64,000 bases of DNA from Stramonita haemastoma (GCA_030674155.1 CM060322.1:66611901-66675900), one strand, 5' to 3'; positions 11,230 through 25,509 are shown, counted from the stretch's first letter. Notes: generated by a model from the sequence alone, not told the origin. Program-made: numbers and translations.

Positions 11230-11543
11230 TATCTGACAGAAAAGATTGCTAAGGGAATTATTCAGTGTTATTCTTCAATAATTTCCAGGTTCCATTGGAT
11301 CCCCAGATTTGAAAATGGGTAAACTAATTCCCTTTGTCCACAATTCAGGATAGGTGCCAGAATTAAGAATTAGCTGAAATAATTTTTGAACAGTTTCTAT
11401 CATGTCTGGTAGGATGGCTTTTATTATTTCATTAGTAATGCCATCTTTTCCAGGTGCCTTTTTGTTGCGCATATTTCGAGATGCATGCAGTATCTCTTTT
11501 ATAGTAATTGGAAAGTCGAGGTAAGAATATGAAATGTTTGAGT

Positions 11544-11837
11544 TTATAATTTCCAGTTCAGTCTGTACTTTTGCTTTATGTTTTTATCAATGTTACAGTT
11601 TTTACCCAAAAGACCTTCCAAATGTTTTAACCATTTCGAGTTTGAAAGGGGAGAGTGATTATCTTTTAAAGGATTCTCTGCTTCTTGGAGTAGTTTTAAA
11701 GTCTTCCATACTTGGTTTGGGTCTTGTAATAAGGCTTCATTGAGACTCTGAACTAACATATTTTTGTATGATCTTTTTTTTTTTTTCAACAGTCTATTAT
11801 AAACTTTTAGCAGGTGATAGTATTTCTCATTTAACAT
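11544..11837 (-). pseudogene. LINE linker region between endonuclease and RT
   Basis: 97 codons, charged and helix-like (VYNRLLKKKKRSYKNML, then LLQDPNQVWKTLKLLQEA), in the position where LINE ORF2 proteins link endonuclease and RT. No separate function is inferred. Confidence 0.55.
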
Positions 11838-12070
11838 TCTGCGTTGCGGGTGCCTATTTAGTGCATTCCTTAGTTATATAAGTTCTCTCCTTTGAATGTA
11901 ACAAGCTTGGTCAAACCACTTCTTAGAACATTTTAAAGTTCGTTTTGTACGTCTTTGTTTTGTGTACAACGGAGAGCTAGTTTTGATGTGTTTTTCAACA
12001 TGTTTGTAACTTTTTCAACTATAAAATCGACAGATGTTGTGGAGTGTAGGGTATTTAGGTCGTTCTTTAT

Positions 12071-12394
12071 TTATTGTAACAGTTGACTGATTTCTCTGGT
12101 CTTTAATGCCTGACTAAGAGCTTTGGCAAATTTGTCAACCCAGAAAAATCGTTCAGCATAATCATTCTGCTTATCATCGTGTTTCTTGTTTGCCGAATAT
12201 GCTGATAACTTATTTTTGTCTTGACCTATTTTCAGCATTAAACTTACAGTTAATTGTAATGGACAATGGTCAGAAAACTGATTCAGGTCTTTAACTGTCA
12301 TTTTGAAAACGTCTTTTGTCAGAGTATCTGAACATATAAAATAATCTACAACACTACTACCTTGCTGTACATGACAGGTATATTTCCCTTTCAA
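12071..12394 (-). pseudogene. LINE apurinic-like endonuclease, C-terminal end
   Basis: Contains SSVVDYFICSD and then LNQFSDHCPLQLTVS, the last conserved blocks (DY and SDH) of the endonuclease that nicks target DNA. The rest of the domain is missing because the copy is truncated at the GT array. Confidence 0.7.
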
Positions 12395-12421
12395 GTCCCC
12401 TAGAGTTCTGCCGTTTCTAAT

Positions 12422-12423
<2 letters not shown>

Positions 12424-12458
<35 letters not shown>

Positions 12459-12477
12459 CATGTGAGTGTGTGTGTAA
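12424..12477. repeat. (GT)n array
   Basis: GT repeat marking the 5' break of the minus-strand LINE. Confidence 0.9.
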
Positions 12478-12479
12478 CA

Positions 12480-12735
12480 ACTCATGTTGTGACTCCATAT
12501 ATTTCATGTGTGGATGATTTGTCAGATATTGCTTTGGATTTGTTTCATAATGATGTAACCTGAAGAACTATATTCTATAAGTTGAATGTATGAGATGGTG
12601 TTTTACCTAAAAATCCGTTCTTGGACAGACATTGACCAATATGTTCATTGATGAAATCGGTTTAAAGAAGGATCTCATGTGGTTGCTATCAGACTTGTTG
12701 ATTGGACTATTTTGATGAAAATGTACCATCTAAGA
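12480..12735. other. No gene seen
   Basis: AT-rich unique-looking DNA with no open frame that I can support. Confidence 0.4.
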
Positions 12736-12738
12736 TGC

Positions 12739-13170
<432 letters not shown>

Positions 13171-13538
13171 CACATGGAATGTATTATTTTCATATGAATG
13201 TTTTAGCTTATACATTTGTAATGCCTTTTGTTTCATGGTCCTGAATATTTGCTATTTTCTCATCTTCATTAGTGTACATAATTATTATTTCTTAATGCAT
13301 AGAGTTTGATTTAAAACTGGTTTGTATTTATAACCTTAAGTGTTGTTTGCTCCTATTTGATTTTTAAAAAAAATATTTTTTATACAATCCTGCTCTTTTA
13401 TTTGTTGTTTGCCTGTTGGGGTTTTCTTTTCCTTGTTAGGATTGGCCACATTATCAGCTTATAGATAATTGATGATAGTTATTTTTTACAGAAGTGAGAG
13501 TGTTTTGAAATATTGACTAATTTGTTTTGATGTAATTT
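13171..13538. other. No gene seen
   Basis: AT-rich DNA; the short frames here have no recognisable content. Confidence 0.4.
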
Positions 13539-13882
<344 letters not shown>

Positions 13883-13883
13883 A

Positions 13884-13996
13884 ATCACTCTCTTTTTCTC
13901 TCTCTCTCTGTCTCTCTCTCTCTGTCTCTCTCTCTCTCTCATACTCTCTCTCTCTCATTCTCTCTCTCTCCCATACTCTCTCATACTCTCTCTCTC

Positions 13997-14072
<76 letters not shown>
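13884..14072. repeat. (CT)n array with interruptions
   Basis: CT repeat with CATACTCT interruptions, directly downstream of the SINE tail. Confidence 0.9.
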
Positions 14073-14074
<2 letters not shown>

Positions 14075-14244
14075 TTCCCTTTCCTTTCCTTTCCTTACCA
14101 ACTTCCACCTTCACATAATACTATCCTAGATTTATTATCGAGAGGAGTGTTTTGATTCTTCTGTTGAATTGAATTTGTATTCTTACATATTTATTTTTAT
14201 GTACGGTTTCTTTCCCCTTTTGTGCCTACTTTGCTTGTTTTCCC

Positions 14245-14245
<1 letters not shown>

Positions 14246-14306
<61 letters not shown>

Positions 14307-14345
14307 ACACACACACTCACACACACACAGGCACACCCACACCCA
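14246..14345. repeat. (CA)n array
   Basis: CA repeat with a few CT/CCA variants. Confidence 0.95.
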
Positions 14346-14504
14346 CACGCACACACATGCCCCCACCCCCCTACACACGTTTGTTTAAATAATTATCAGT
14401 GTATCCAGTTAGGATGTCGAGTTTTGTTGAATGTATCCCATTTTCTTCTTTTAAAATATTTGTTGGACTGCTGTTGGTGGTGATGCTGGTATGTGGGGGT
14501 AGGG

Positions 14505-14716
14505 AGGGGGTTTCCTAGGTTCAATCCCTGATGAGGACAAGGGCCGGATTAAAAAAAAGCATGTAATGCTTACTCTGTAACCCTTGAAAAATAAAGATAA
14601 TTCATTCAAAGATTATTCATTGATTCGTTCATTCATTCATTCATTGATTCATTCATTCATTCATTCATTCATTCATTCATTCATTCATTCATTCATTCAT
14701 TCATTCATTCATTCAT
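14505..14716 (+). mobile_element. Short element with ATTC tail, 3' end
   Basis: Carries the hairpin AAGCAT-GTA-ATGCTT (14557-14571), then TGTAACCCTTGAAAAATAAA and a long ATTC tetranucleotide tail to 14716. A related end without the long tail is at about 54125-54215. Probably a SINE or LINE 3' end. It matches the 3' design of family S1 with different stem bases. Confidence 0.6.
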
Positions 14717-14844
14717 TTTCCTCTTCCCTCTTCTCTCCTCTGTCTGGTATTTAAATTTGTATTCATAATACATTCTTTGTTTTGATTTTTTGTTTCCTAT
14801 TCTTTAAAAAAGAAATTGTTGTTGTTTGGTTGAGAGTTTTTTTG

Positions 14845-14960
14845 TTTGTTATTTGTATTCTTTTATGCCCAGAGGGCTGGTTGTAAAAAAAACAGTTTGC
14901 TTATGCCATTACCCTCTTTAAATAAAATTTGTTCAATTCAATTCAATTCAATTCAATTCT
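14845..14960 (+). mobile_element. Short element with AATTC tail, 3' end
   Basis: GCTGGTTGTAAAAAAAACAG ... GCTTATGCCATTACCCTC, then AATAAA and an AATTC pentanucleotide tail. The wording parallels S1 (TGTAAAAAAGC ... GCTTATTCCATTATCCTC). Probably a related element family. Confidence 0.55.
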
Positions 14961-15040
14961 CTCTCTCTGTGTCTCTCTCTGTGTCCCTCTCTGTCTGTCT
15001 CTGTCTGTCTGTCTCTCTCTAGGGAGGGAAGAAGGGAGGG

Positions 15041-15375
15041 AGGGATATCCTAGTGGTCAGAATATTGCGCTGGCAATTTGACCACCCAGGTTCAAGTCCG
15101 GTGGAGGAGATTTTTCTCCTGGAGTTAACATCAGTGCTGACTCCAGTATCCCCAAAAGTCCTTCAGATGAGACTTTAAACTGAGGCTGTGTGCCAATGCA
15201 CGCAGAACATCTTACCACACGTTAAATCCTGTTCTGCTTTTCGTAAGAGTAGGCCAACATGTGCCGGTGGGAACAGATGACATTACAAAACTGCATACAC
15301 ATGGGGACTGGATGTAAAAAAGCACAAGAGTGCTTATTCTATTATCCTCAATATAAAAGAATAAAAGAATACATC
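15041..15375 (+). mobile_element. SINE family S1, full length, tRNA-derived
   Basis: The 5' head is tRNA-like: an A-box-like TAGTGGTCAGAAT at about 15051 and a B box GGTTCAAGTCC at 15089. The body has GGAGATTTTTCTCCTGGAGT and GCCGGTGGGAACAGATGAC. The 3' end has the AAGCAC/GTGCTT hairpin at about 15320-15335 and ATAAAAGAATA. Non-autonomous; presumably moved by a LINE that recognises its 3' end. Confidence 0.85.
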
Positions 15376-15479
15376 ATCTCTCTCTCTCCTTTCTCTCTCT
15401 GTCTCTGTCTCTCTCTCTCACACACACACAGACGCATTTTACTTTGCTCCTTTGTTATTTGATTTTTTAAATCTGGGTG

Positions 15480-16380
15480 TTGAGAAAAATCATTTCATAT
15501 TTTGATCTGTTTGGATGAAGGAGTCAGTGTTGACTATAGGCTGCACTATTTCCAGATTCCTGCACATTTTACCACCTAGGCCCAAACATTTCACACTGCG
15601 TGCCCCAAGGGACCTACAACACATATGAAAAAAAAAAAAAAACACAAGTTAGGGTAGGTTACACTATATCATCAAGGATGCAGTGCAGATAGTCAGGAAA
15701 TATACAAACACCAAATAATCTTATTTGTCAACGTTTCTGATTAGCCAAGAGCATTAGTTTCTGACCAATCACTATTTTCCTTTTATCACCACAGCAATGT
15801 TGAAGAAAACAAGATGGCGAACCATGTAAGTTTACAGATGGATGAAAACAATGAAGGAAAGGCAAGAACACAGTGACAGTAACAGAGGGCCAGAGTTAAA
15901 TAGTGTTAGTTAGGAAGGATTTTTTTCTTCCTCACATCTTCAACAATGAGTGCTTCTCCTTCTGCACTAGCTGATTGATGGATCAAGTTTTCTGGTTATG
16001 GTAAGGTACCTACTGTTGTGATTATATACAAGTCGCCAGATGTTATATATATTATATATTTTTTTTTTGATTAGGCCCATATTATATCCCAGAAAATAAA
16101 TTCCATTTACGAAGTTGTGTCAAGACTGGTCAGAGGTATTAATGATGGTTTGACTGAGCAATATGAATGTAAAAAAGAGAATACACAGATGTATAAGATG
16201 GGGATAATTTTTTTTTTCTCTTTGGGTTAGGTTAGCTAGGGAGACAATCACTTTTTCTTTTTTTCCATTTTAGGTAGTTGTTTGTCTCACTTATAAAAAT
16301 ATAATGGAATCAGCACTGACAAATGTATCTCAATAGAAATTTTGTTTTCACTAAAAATTAGGAATTCATGAAAACATAAG
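15480..16380. other. No gene seen
   Basis: Unique-looking AT-rich sequence with short homopolymers. No frame or repeat that I can support. Confidence 0.4.
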
Positions 16381-16382
16381 TT

Positions 16383-18125
<1,743 letters not shown>

Positions 18126-18130
18126 ATTAC

Positions 18131-18440
<310 letters not shown>

Positions 18441-18641
18441 AAATGTATCTTATATGTATCTTATCTTTGTGCACTTGTAACTGATTTCAAAGAGTAAATT
18501 TTTAATGTTTTATTTTCATGTCACATTTATCATATAGTATATTCTTTATATATGCATAAGTAAAAGATAGGAAGTGTTAAGTGATGATATTATTGGTCAG
18601 TTGAAAATTGTGCGCAATACTACCTGGCTAAAAATGTACTG

Positions 18642-18645
<4 letters not shown>

Positions 18646-18736
<91 letters not shown>
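18646..18736. repeat. (CT)n array
   Basis: Pure CT. The flanking 18440-18645 and 18740-19070 are AT-rich with nothing recognised. Confidence 0.95.
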
Positions 18737-18739
<3 letters not shown>

Positions 18740-19071
18740 GCCTAAACATGCTATCATCCATATTGAGAAATACTTTATTCACTTTTTGTACTATTTAATA
18801 ATCACGTGTTGAATACAGTTGATTTTGTATATTTTTTTAATTCTCAAGTAAGCTGAATAATTATGTTCATTATGATTACAAAATGGTTATGAACGCGATT
18901 TCTATGACCATAAATACATAATCATAAGATTCAGGTATTAGAATATGTATGTTTTAATATATATGCCTTACAGCGGATGGATTCTTTTTGTGTTCCGTTA
19001 CATGACTTGATTAAAATTAGGCATATATTTCTTTTAAAATGAAGTTTATTCATGACATGAGCGCAAAATTT

Positions 19072-19138
19072 GTGTGTGTGTGTGTGTGTGTGGTGAGTGT
19101 GTTTGGGTGATGTGTGTGTGTGTGTGTGGGGGGGGGGG
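19072..19138. repeat. (GT)n array with G-run
   Basis: GT repeat ending in a run of about ten G. Confidence 0.9.
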
Positions 19139-19489
19139 ATAATTGTTTTTATTTGTCGTCTCCCCTTGTATTAAAATATGATTTGCATGACTTTTTGTTG
19201 TTGTTGTTGATGGGTCCTACCTCAAGTTTTTGATGTCTTGTTCTTGTTTATTTTCTGTTTTAACTTTGCTGCTTGCTTTTGTTTCTTCTTTTTTATATGA
19301 AGTATGAATGTAAAAGAAAGGATAATATTGTCACCTGATATGATTGTTTGACTTGTACCATTCTTCTTTTTTCTATGACTAATTTTTTTTTTTTTTTTTT
19401 TTTTTTAAGAAAAAAAACACACACACAAAAAACCTACCACCTCAAGTACATGTGCGCCTGCGGATATGTGCTTATAAATATAAGTGTGA

Positions 19490-19491
19490 GT

Positions 19492-19530
<39 letters not shown>

Positions 19531-19730
19531 TGGGTGTGTGTGTGTGTGTATGTGTGTGTGTGCATTTGTGTGTGTGTGTGTGTGTGTGTGATTTGTATGT
19601 GCATTTGCCTGCGAGCGTGCATGCGTGAGTGAGTTGTATGTATGTATGTATGTATGTATGTATGTATGTATGTATGTATGTATGTATGTATGTATGAATG
19701 TATGAATGTATGAATGTATGTATGTATGTA

Positions 19731-19798
<68 letters not shown>
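19490..19798. repeat. Compound microsatellite: GT, TATG, GT
   Basis: GT array to about 19590, about 100 bases of TATG tetranucleotide at 19635-19734, then GT to 19798. Confidence 0.95.
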
Positions 19799-19799
<1 letters not shown>

Positions 19800-20200
19800 C
19801 CTACGTGTAGGAGTGAGTTTTACGTGTATTATTATCATACTATTATCACTATTGTTGATATTATTCTTATTGTCATCATTATAATCATTGTATTATCTTT
19901 AGTTCCTTCTGAGTTCATTTTGTTGTTATGAGTTGTAACAATGTTGTAGCTAAGTATTTTTAGGTGGACTTTTCTTGGTTACTAAGTTGTTTATTTCATT
20001 ATGTTTCTTTGGTTGCTCTTTATCTATTAACGCTTCTCTTTTCTTTTATAATCAAAATCATTTTATTGTGGCTTCTGATTTTCGTCTTCTGAAAGTGTGC
20101 ATTTTTATTATCTTATTATGTATAATGTCCTTATTCCTTTATGTTGTTTGGTACTGCATATAGTTTTACTGTTTAGTATCTTTTTATCTTGATGTTTTCC
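19800..20200. other. No gene seen
   Basis: AT-rich sequence with TTATTATC-like phrases; no supported frame. Confidence 0.4.
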
Positions 20201-20204
20201 CTGA

Positions 20205-20298
20205 AAAGGGCGGGGACTGGATGTAAAAAAGCACATGAGTGCTTATCTATTATCCTCGAATAAAAGAATTTTGCCTTGCCTTGCCTTGCCTTGCCTTG

Positions 20299-20300
<2 letters not shown>
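20205..20300 (+). mobile_element. SINE family S1, 3' tail with TTGCC repeats
   Basis: GGGGACTGGATGTAAAAAAG, hairpin AAGCAC-ATGA-GTGCTT, AATAAAAGAAT, then five TTGCC pentamers. Same family as 15041-15375 but with a different tail repeat. Confidence 0.75.

Positions 20301-20301
<1 letters not shown>

Positions 20302-20367
<66 letters not shown>
20302..20367. repeat. (CT)n array
   Basis: Pure CT directly after the SINE tail. Confidence 0.95.
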
Positions 20368-20369
<2 letters not shown>

Positions 20370-20865
20370 AATGATTATTAATGTATCTAGTAGGGATTAT
20401 GCATCTGTTGAAAGTATATGTATTTCTTTTCTGAAATCATAGGTTGAATTTTTATTGGTGGTGACAGTGTTTTTTTTCTTTGTTATATTTTGTTGGTGGT
20501 GATCTTGAGGGTTGTTTTTTTGTTGTTGTTGTTTGGGGGGGGGGGGGGGGGGGGGGGGTGCCGGTTGTTTTGTTGTTTTTGTTTTTCTGTTTTGTTTGTT
20601 TTAGGGTGGGGGACTGCTGTTCCCTAATCAGGACAAAGGCCGAAGATATCTGTTCCTCAGAAGTTTGCTATAACTACTGCTCTTTTCCCATAGGGGTGAA
20701 TATTGGTTGAAGTTTGTTTTCTGTCCCTTTTACCAAACTGTTAGGATTTATAGGTTTATTAAACTGTTAATTGATGTTGGTGGTATGGACTTTCAGTGGA
20801 TTGAATTGTTTTGTTGCTTTTTTTCCCCTTGTCATCATATTTTCCCTCAGTGTCTGTGTTTGCAG
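20368..20865. other. No gene seen; long G-run
   Basis: T/G-rich DNA with a G homopolymer of about 22 at 20537-20558. Confidence 0.45.
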
Positions 20866-20938
20866 GCTGGATGGACAGAAGAACAGATGACAGCTGCAGA
20901 GTGACCAGCTCAGTCACAGTGCTGACACCAGATGCACT
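20866..20938 (+). CDS. Possible exon, unidentified
   Basis: A TGTTTGCAG acceptor and an ACT|GTAAGTC donor enclose 73 bases. Only one frame is open: WMDRRTDDSCRVTSSVTV then LTPDAL. Strong splice signals, but no second copy and no recognised product. Confidence 0.3.
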
Positions 20939-21028
20939 GTAAGTCACTGCAGTGCCACCAGGCCAGTAGCCCCATGTGGCAAGGTATGTGTGATTTGTAG
21001 TCAGTTGAAACTTCTGTCTGTCTCTCCT

Positions 21029-21029
<1 letters not shown>

Positions 21030-21097
<68 letters not shown>
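21030..21097. repeat. (GT)n array
   Basis: Pure GT next to a minus-strand SINE. Confidence 0.95.
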
Positions 21098-21099
<2 letters not shown>

Positions 21100-21126
21100 A
21101 TTTATTTATTTAATTTATTTCATTCT

Positions 21127-21540
21127 TTTCTGTTGAGGATAATGGGATTGTGCTTTTTTTTTCCATCCAGTCCCCATGTGTATGCAGTTTTGTAAATGTC
21201 ATCTGTTCCCACCAGCACACAATGGCCTACTCTTACGAACAGCAGAACAGGATTTAAGGTGTGTGCAAAATGTTCTGCATGCGCATGGGGCCTGCGTTTA
21301 CAGTCTCATCCAAAGGACTTGTGTGTGTGGGTGTGTGGGTGTGGGTGTGTGTGTGTTTGCAAATTAGACCTCAGTTTATAGTCTCATCTGAACAACTTTT
21401 GGGGGAGTTCAGTCAGCACTGATATTTCAGAAGCAAATATCTCCTTTAATGGAATTCAAAATCAAGTCAGCAAATCACAAACCCATTAGGCTTGTGATTA
21501 ATCCAAGCCATGCTCTAATCCACCAGGCAATCTCATCTCA
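21127..21540 (-). mobile_element. SINE family S1, minus strand, diverged
   Basis: Read on the minus strand it ends with the S1 3' phrases (CCAGTCCCCATGTGTATGCA on plus). Its head shows an A-box-like TGGTGGATTAGAGC near 21515-21530. A GT array interrupts the middle. Confidence 0.65.
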
Positions 21541-21659
21541 TGTGTGTGCTTTGTGTGTGAGTGTGTGTTTGTGTTTTGTGTGTATTTGTGTTTTGTGTGT
21601 TTGTGTTTTGTGTGTTTGTGTGTGTGTTTTGAGTGTTTTGTGTCTTTATTTATTTACTT

Positions 21660-21990
21660 TTTTATCGAGTATAATGGAATAAGCAATCATGCTTTTTTGC
21701 ATCCAGTCCCCATGTGTATGCAGTTTTGTAAATCTTGTCATCTGTTCCCACCGGCATATGATGGCCTACTCTTAGAAAATGTGAAACAGGATTTAATGTT
21801 TGTGCATCAAGGTGTTCTGCGTGTGTTTGTATGTGGGCCATGGTTTATAGTCTCTTCCAAAAGACATTTGGGGGGAGTGGAGTCAGCACTGATGTTAACT
21901 CTAGAGGAAAAATCCTCTCCACTGGGAGTTCAACCTAGTCGTCAAATTGCAAGCTCAATGTTCTGACTACTAGGCTATATCCTGTCCCCC
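21660..21990 (-). mobile_element. SINE family S1, minus strand, near full length
   Basis: Minus-strand copy from a tRNA-like head (CCTAGTAGTCAGAACATTG, near 21950-21975) through GCCGGTGGGAACAGATGACA to the 3' end near 21665. The B box is degraded. Confidence 0.75.
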
Positions 21991-22103
21991 CCGTTGTGTG
22001 TATGTGTTTGTGTGTTGGTGCGTGTTTTTTTGTGTGTTAATGTGTGTGACACCGCTCCATTCCCAAGAAAGGCTTCAGAGACTAATAGAAGAAGCAGCTG
22101 TCA

Positions 22104-22517
22104 TAAGCAGAAATCCAGCACCAGACATGGCAGTGGGGCAAGATTTACTATTCCACCCAAAGAGCCAGCATAAAGTGTGAACTTCAGAAAAGCATCACAG
22201 CAAAAGAGAAGTTTAAGAGGAGGAGTGATGAGGGGACCACCAACCAGCAGTTCCTTCCTTCAATTGCCCAGCATGCAGCAGAACGTACTCCTCACCCATC
22301 AGCCTCTTCAGTCACCACAGGGCTTGTAGAAATGGAATCCATCTCCTTTCCTCCCATGATTCTCCCACGCGAAGAACCAGCCATCATCACTACATATTGT
22401 GTGCTGCACAGCTTTGCGCTGTCAGTGTCAACTTTTAGTACTTTTTTTGTAATAGACACGAGAAAGGTGTGCTTTATAAAGCAAACAAAACATCTTAGTG
22501 ATATTTCTATCAGATAG
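22104..22517 (+). CDS. 138-codon open frame, possible terminal exon
   Basis: From just after a TAA at about 22,097 the frame stays open to the stop at 22,517. It reads IQHQTWQWGKIYYSTQR, IKCELQKSITAKEKFKRR, LPSIAQHAAERTPHPSA, ESISFPPMILPREEPAI and ends KHLSDISIR. A possible acceptor is CATAAGCAG just upstream, with a poor pyrimidine tract. An AATAAA follows the stop by about 40 bases. Mixed composition, not repeat-derived. No family recognised. A spliced 3' exon is more likely than a start-to-stop gene because the first ATG comes late (22,332). Chance is possible. Confidence 0.35.
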
Positions 22518-22529
22518 GATTGGTCCATT

Positions 22530-22904
22530 TTATCAGGAATGTAAATTTTAAGGAAAATAAAAAAAGGGTTCCTGACCTCCCTATAAAAAGTTGCTAGAGG
22601 ACTTTGTAGTCTTTCAAAGAAGTGCAGTATGTTATTCTTAGGCCATCAACTTCAGGCTAGAGAATTGATGCAGCTTTTCCACTGAAAGAGGGAACAACTT
22701 TAAACAGTGCTAACTTTAGTTAAAGAGTGCCCAAGTATCACATGTTAGTCCCTTTTTCAGTTTATGATACGTCTGTGTTAACATGTGGCTTTAGTTCATG
22801 TAGTGGTAGGTAAACCTGTGGATTAACCACATTTTAGGGGTGCTCAGTGTGTGTTGTTGCTATTTTTGTAAAATTTGTTAGTTTTTATTTTTTTTTATTT
22901 TATG
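22530..22904. other. No gene seen
   Basis: Unique-looking sequence without supported frames. Confidence 0.4.
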
Positions 22905-23300
22905 CTTTTATTTTAAAGATAAGGGAATAAGCACCCATGTGCTTTTTTCACAGTAGTTCCTGTGTGTACACAACTGTCAGTTTTCCCCACTTTAAGCTCA
23001 TCTCAGCTGCCTATTAATCTTTCCCAGCCCAGAAGGGGCCAACTAGAGCTATATATATAAGAAAAGATGCTCTAAATTTAGCATAACACTCATCACTGAA
23101 TGATGTTGGATTTGTGCGCTGTGTGTATGCAGTTTTGTGAAGTTTGTCTTTCTTCCCACTGGGAGACTGGCCTACTCTTCTAAAATGCCAACTAGGCTTT
23201 AACTGTACACAAGATGTTCTACATGAGTTCACACAAAGAATCTTGGGTTATAGTTTCATTTGAAGGACTTTTTGGGGAGTGGAGTTGGGATTGGTGGTGT
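22905..23300 (-). mobile_element. SINE family S1, minus strand, old and broken
   Basis: Two pieces: a hairpin end (AATAAGCACCCATGTGCTTT at about 22927) and a body piece at 23115-23300 (ATGCAGTTTTGTGAAG, ACTGGCCTACTCTTC). The stretch between does not match the family. Confidence 0.6.
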
Positions 23301-23344
23301 GTGTATGTGTAGGTATGTATATATATTTGTGTATGTGTTGTTTG

Positions 23345-23349
23345 TTTGC

Positions 23350-23427
<78 letters not shown>
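23345..23427. repeat. (CG)n then (GT)n array
   Basis: A short alternating CG stretch runs into GT; a classic candidate for left-handed DNA by composition. Confidence 0.9.
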
Positions 23428-23430
<3 letters not shown>

Positions 23431-23559
23431 TTGACTACATATACATGTAGGTGAGAGGAGGGAGAGAGAGAGCCTAGTGCTTTATACCTGTTAGAAATCA
23501 GATGTGTTTTTCTTTGTACTGTTGTTGTTCAACCTTCCCCACTACCCACCTTTGGTCTT

Positions 23560-23890
23560 TCCCCTGCTGTCAAGGATTTGGTTCTGTCCTCAGTATAACC
23601 CTTCACAGTCTGTGTGTAGCTGATGCCATCATGATAGATTTACTGGTAGTCAGGATTCCTTCTGCCCTCAGCATAACCTTTTACAGTCTGTGTAGCTGGT
23701 GACATTACATAAATTTCAGGATTCCTTTTGTTCTCAGTAGTCTGGGTTGAGAGATCAGTGTTGTGTTGTCTAAAGTCAGTATAGTATAGTCTGGGTTGAG
23801 TGGTCAGTGTGCTATTATCCAAAGTCAGTACAATGTCAGTTGAGAAGACAGTGTGGTATTATCCAATGTCAGTACAGTCTGGGTTGCAAA
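23560..23890. repeat. Minisatellites, two diverged families
   Basis: 23570-23705: two copies of a roughly 75-base unit with CTCAGYATAACCYTTYACAG. 23738-23885: about three copies of a 45-50 base unit built on TCTGGGTTGAG and TATTATCCAAAGTCAGTA. Confidence 0.65.
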
Positions 23891-24300
23891 ATTCCTGGTG
23901 TGTGGTCAACAGAGTCACCCGTCTCCTCTGTTTAATTCTTCATCATCCCAAATAGTCCTCTTTAGTTTGACAACAGCTCAATGTCTGATGTCACCTGACT
24001 ACTCCACCCCTTGTACCCTGGTTTTAGTTGCTGTTTTTCATTTGTGAAGTCTAACCCTAGATCAGTTGTAGAATCTGGCAGGTTTTCTTTTTAGGAATCT
24101 AGTTAGTTTGTTTTGTTGTAGACATAAACATTTTTTCTTCTCTTCTTGAGTTAAAATGCTTTTGAACTTTTAGAAACATGTTTTGTAAAATCATCTTCAA
24201 TAGATTTAATGTTCATTTGCCTTGAAGATTTCACTGTTTATGAAAACTTCAAAATATTTCTTGCTAAGAATGTTTTCAAGTATGACTTTTCTTTGTGTGG
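23891..24300. other. No gene seen
   Basis: AT-rich unique sequence with no supported frame. Confidence 0.4.
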
Positions 24301-24306
24301 TCAGGC

Positions 24307-24448
24307 TGGGCACTGTTCAGTAACATGACTCTATCCAGTATGAACCAGAAATTTTTTCCAGCAGTTTGCAGGACATTGGCACCAGCTTTTGGCTCCATTG
24401 TGGAATTTTTAGCTAGCCAGAATCAGGGAGTGAAAGTAAATAAATGAA
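24307..24448 (+). CDS. Possible terminal exon, unidentified
   Basis: After a TGTGTGGTCAG acceptor, one frame is open for about 46 codons to a TGA: WALFSNMTLSSMNQKFF, PAVCRTLAPAFGSIVEF, LASQNQGVKVNK. Composition is protein-like. It could be a chance frame. Confidence 0.25.
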
Positions 24449-24514
24449 TGAAAATTTAAAAGAAAAACCCCACACAGACACAAAGACAGAAACACAGAAG
24501 AAGACACACACACA

Positions 24515-24615
24515 CAATTTACAAAAAAATGGCATACACATGGGGACTGAATGTAAAAAAAAGTATAAGAGAGCTTATTCCATTATCCTTGATATAAAAG
24601 AATAAAACAAAATAA
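24515..24615 (+). mobile_element. SINE family S1, 3' fragment
   Basis: ATGGGGACTGAATGTAAAAA, a partly decayed hairpin, ATTCCATTATCCTTGATATA and an AATAA tail. Confidence 0.7.
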
Positions 24616-24619
24616 ATAA

Positions 24620-25230
24620 AATAAGACACACACAAAAACATTTTCACAGGTATGTTGTTGAATGTTTAGAATTAATGATGTTTTCTTCTTTTTTTTCTTT
24701 TTTAAAAAATAAATATAGTTTCGAAAGTAAGATTTTGAAATTTAAGGCTGTGTCTTAGCAGTGCTGACAATCTCCAGATGTTGGGGATTAGAGAGTGTTG
24801 AATTGACCTCCAGATGGACATGGCCAGAGAGCTGTTAACTAGTGTTCAGGTTCAGGAGATGACTGAGTGAGGCTATAAAAAGCCGTCTGAATGGCCATAA
24901 TTGGCTTGTAGCTTTATTTCTTTTATTCTTCTTTTATCAAATAGAGTTTTGATGTTGCTTTTAAATGAGATACTGGTTGGTCTATGGGACACACACATGC
25001 ACACGCGTGTGCACAACACACACACACTTACACACCTACTTTAGTACTGCTAAGATCTGATACCATACTACTGCATTGTTTTAGTTTATGCCTGCTCAAC
25101 TTCTTTAGTCACAATTCTTGTAGTTTATCATCAGCCACAGTTTTTCTGAGGAGGTTGGAATCTGCTTGTGGCCTGTTGTGGTTAGGTACAGTTTCCTTTG
25201 GATATCCTTTGATTTCCTTCTGACATTTCT
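24620..25230. other. No gene seen
   Basis: Unique-looking sequence with a short CA stretch at 24990-25035. Confidence 0.4.
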
Positions 25231-25234
25231 TATC

Positions 25235-25505
25235 ACTTTGAACCTAGATACATAACTCTACCTTTTTTAACCTAGATACAGGACTGTAGCTTTTTTTTTT
25301 AACCTAGATACATGACTGTAGGTTTTTGAACCTAGATACATTACTGTAGTTTTTGAACATAGATACAATGACTGTAGCGTTTTGAACCTAGATATATGAC
25401 TGTAGCACCTAAATTATAGATAGATGACTGTATCTTGTTAGCCTAGATACATTACTGTGGCACTTTAGATACATGGCGATGTAGCATTTAAACATAGATA
25501 CAATG
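25235..25505. repeat. Minisatellite, 26-40 base unit, about 9 copies
   Basis: Degenerate head-to-tail units on the theme TTTTGAACCTAGATACATGA followed by CTGTAG. Later units drift (ATAGATAGATGACTG, TTTAGATACATGG). Confidence 0.75.
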
Positions 25506-25509
25506 TTAT

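Larger units (their letters stand above)
9386..12423 (-). mobile_element. Non-LTR retrotransposon, minus strand, 5'-truncated
   Basis: About 3 kb read on the minus strand: end of an endonuclease domain, RT domain, and a C-terminal Cys-rich block. The 3' end has an ATAAA motif and a pentanucleotide tail (TGTTC repeated; GAACA on the plus strand at about 9390-9435). The 5' side is cut at a GT array starting 12424. Several frameshifts split the coding region, so it is inactive. Clade not assigned. Confidence 0.8.
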
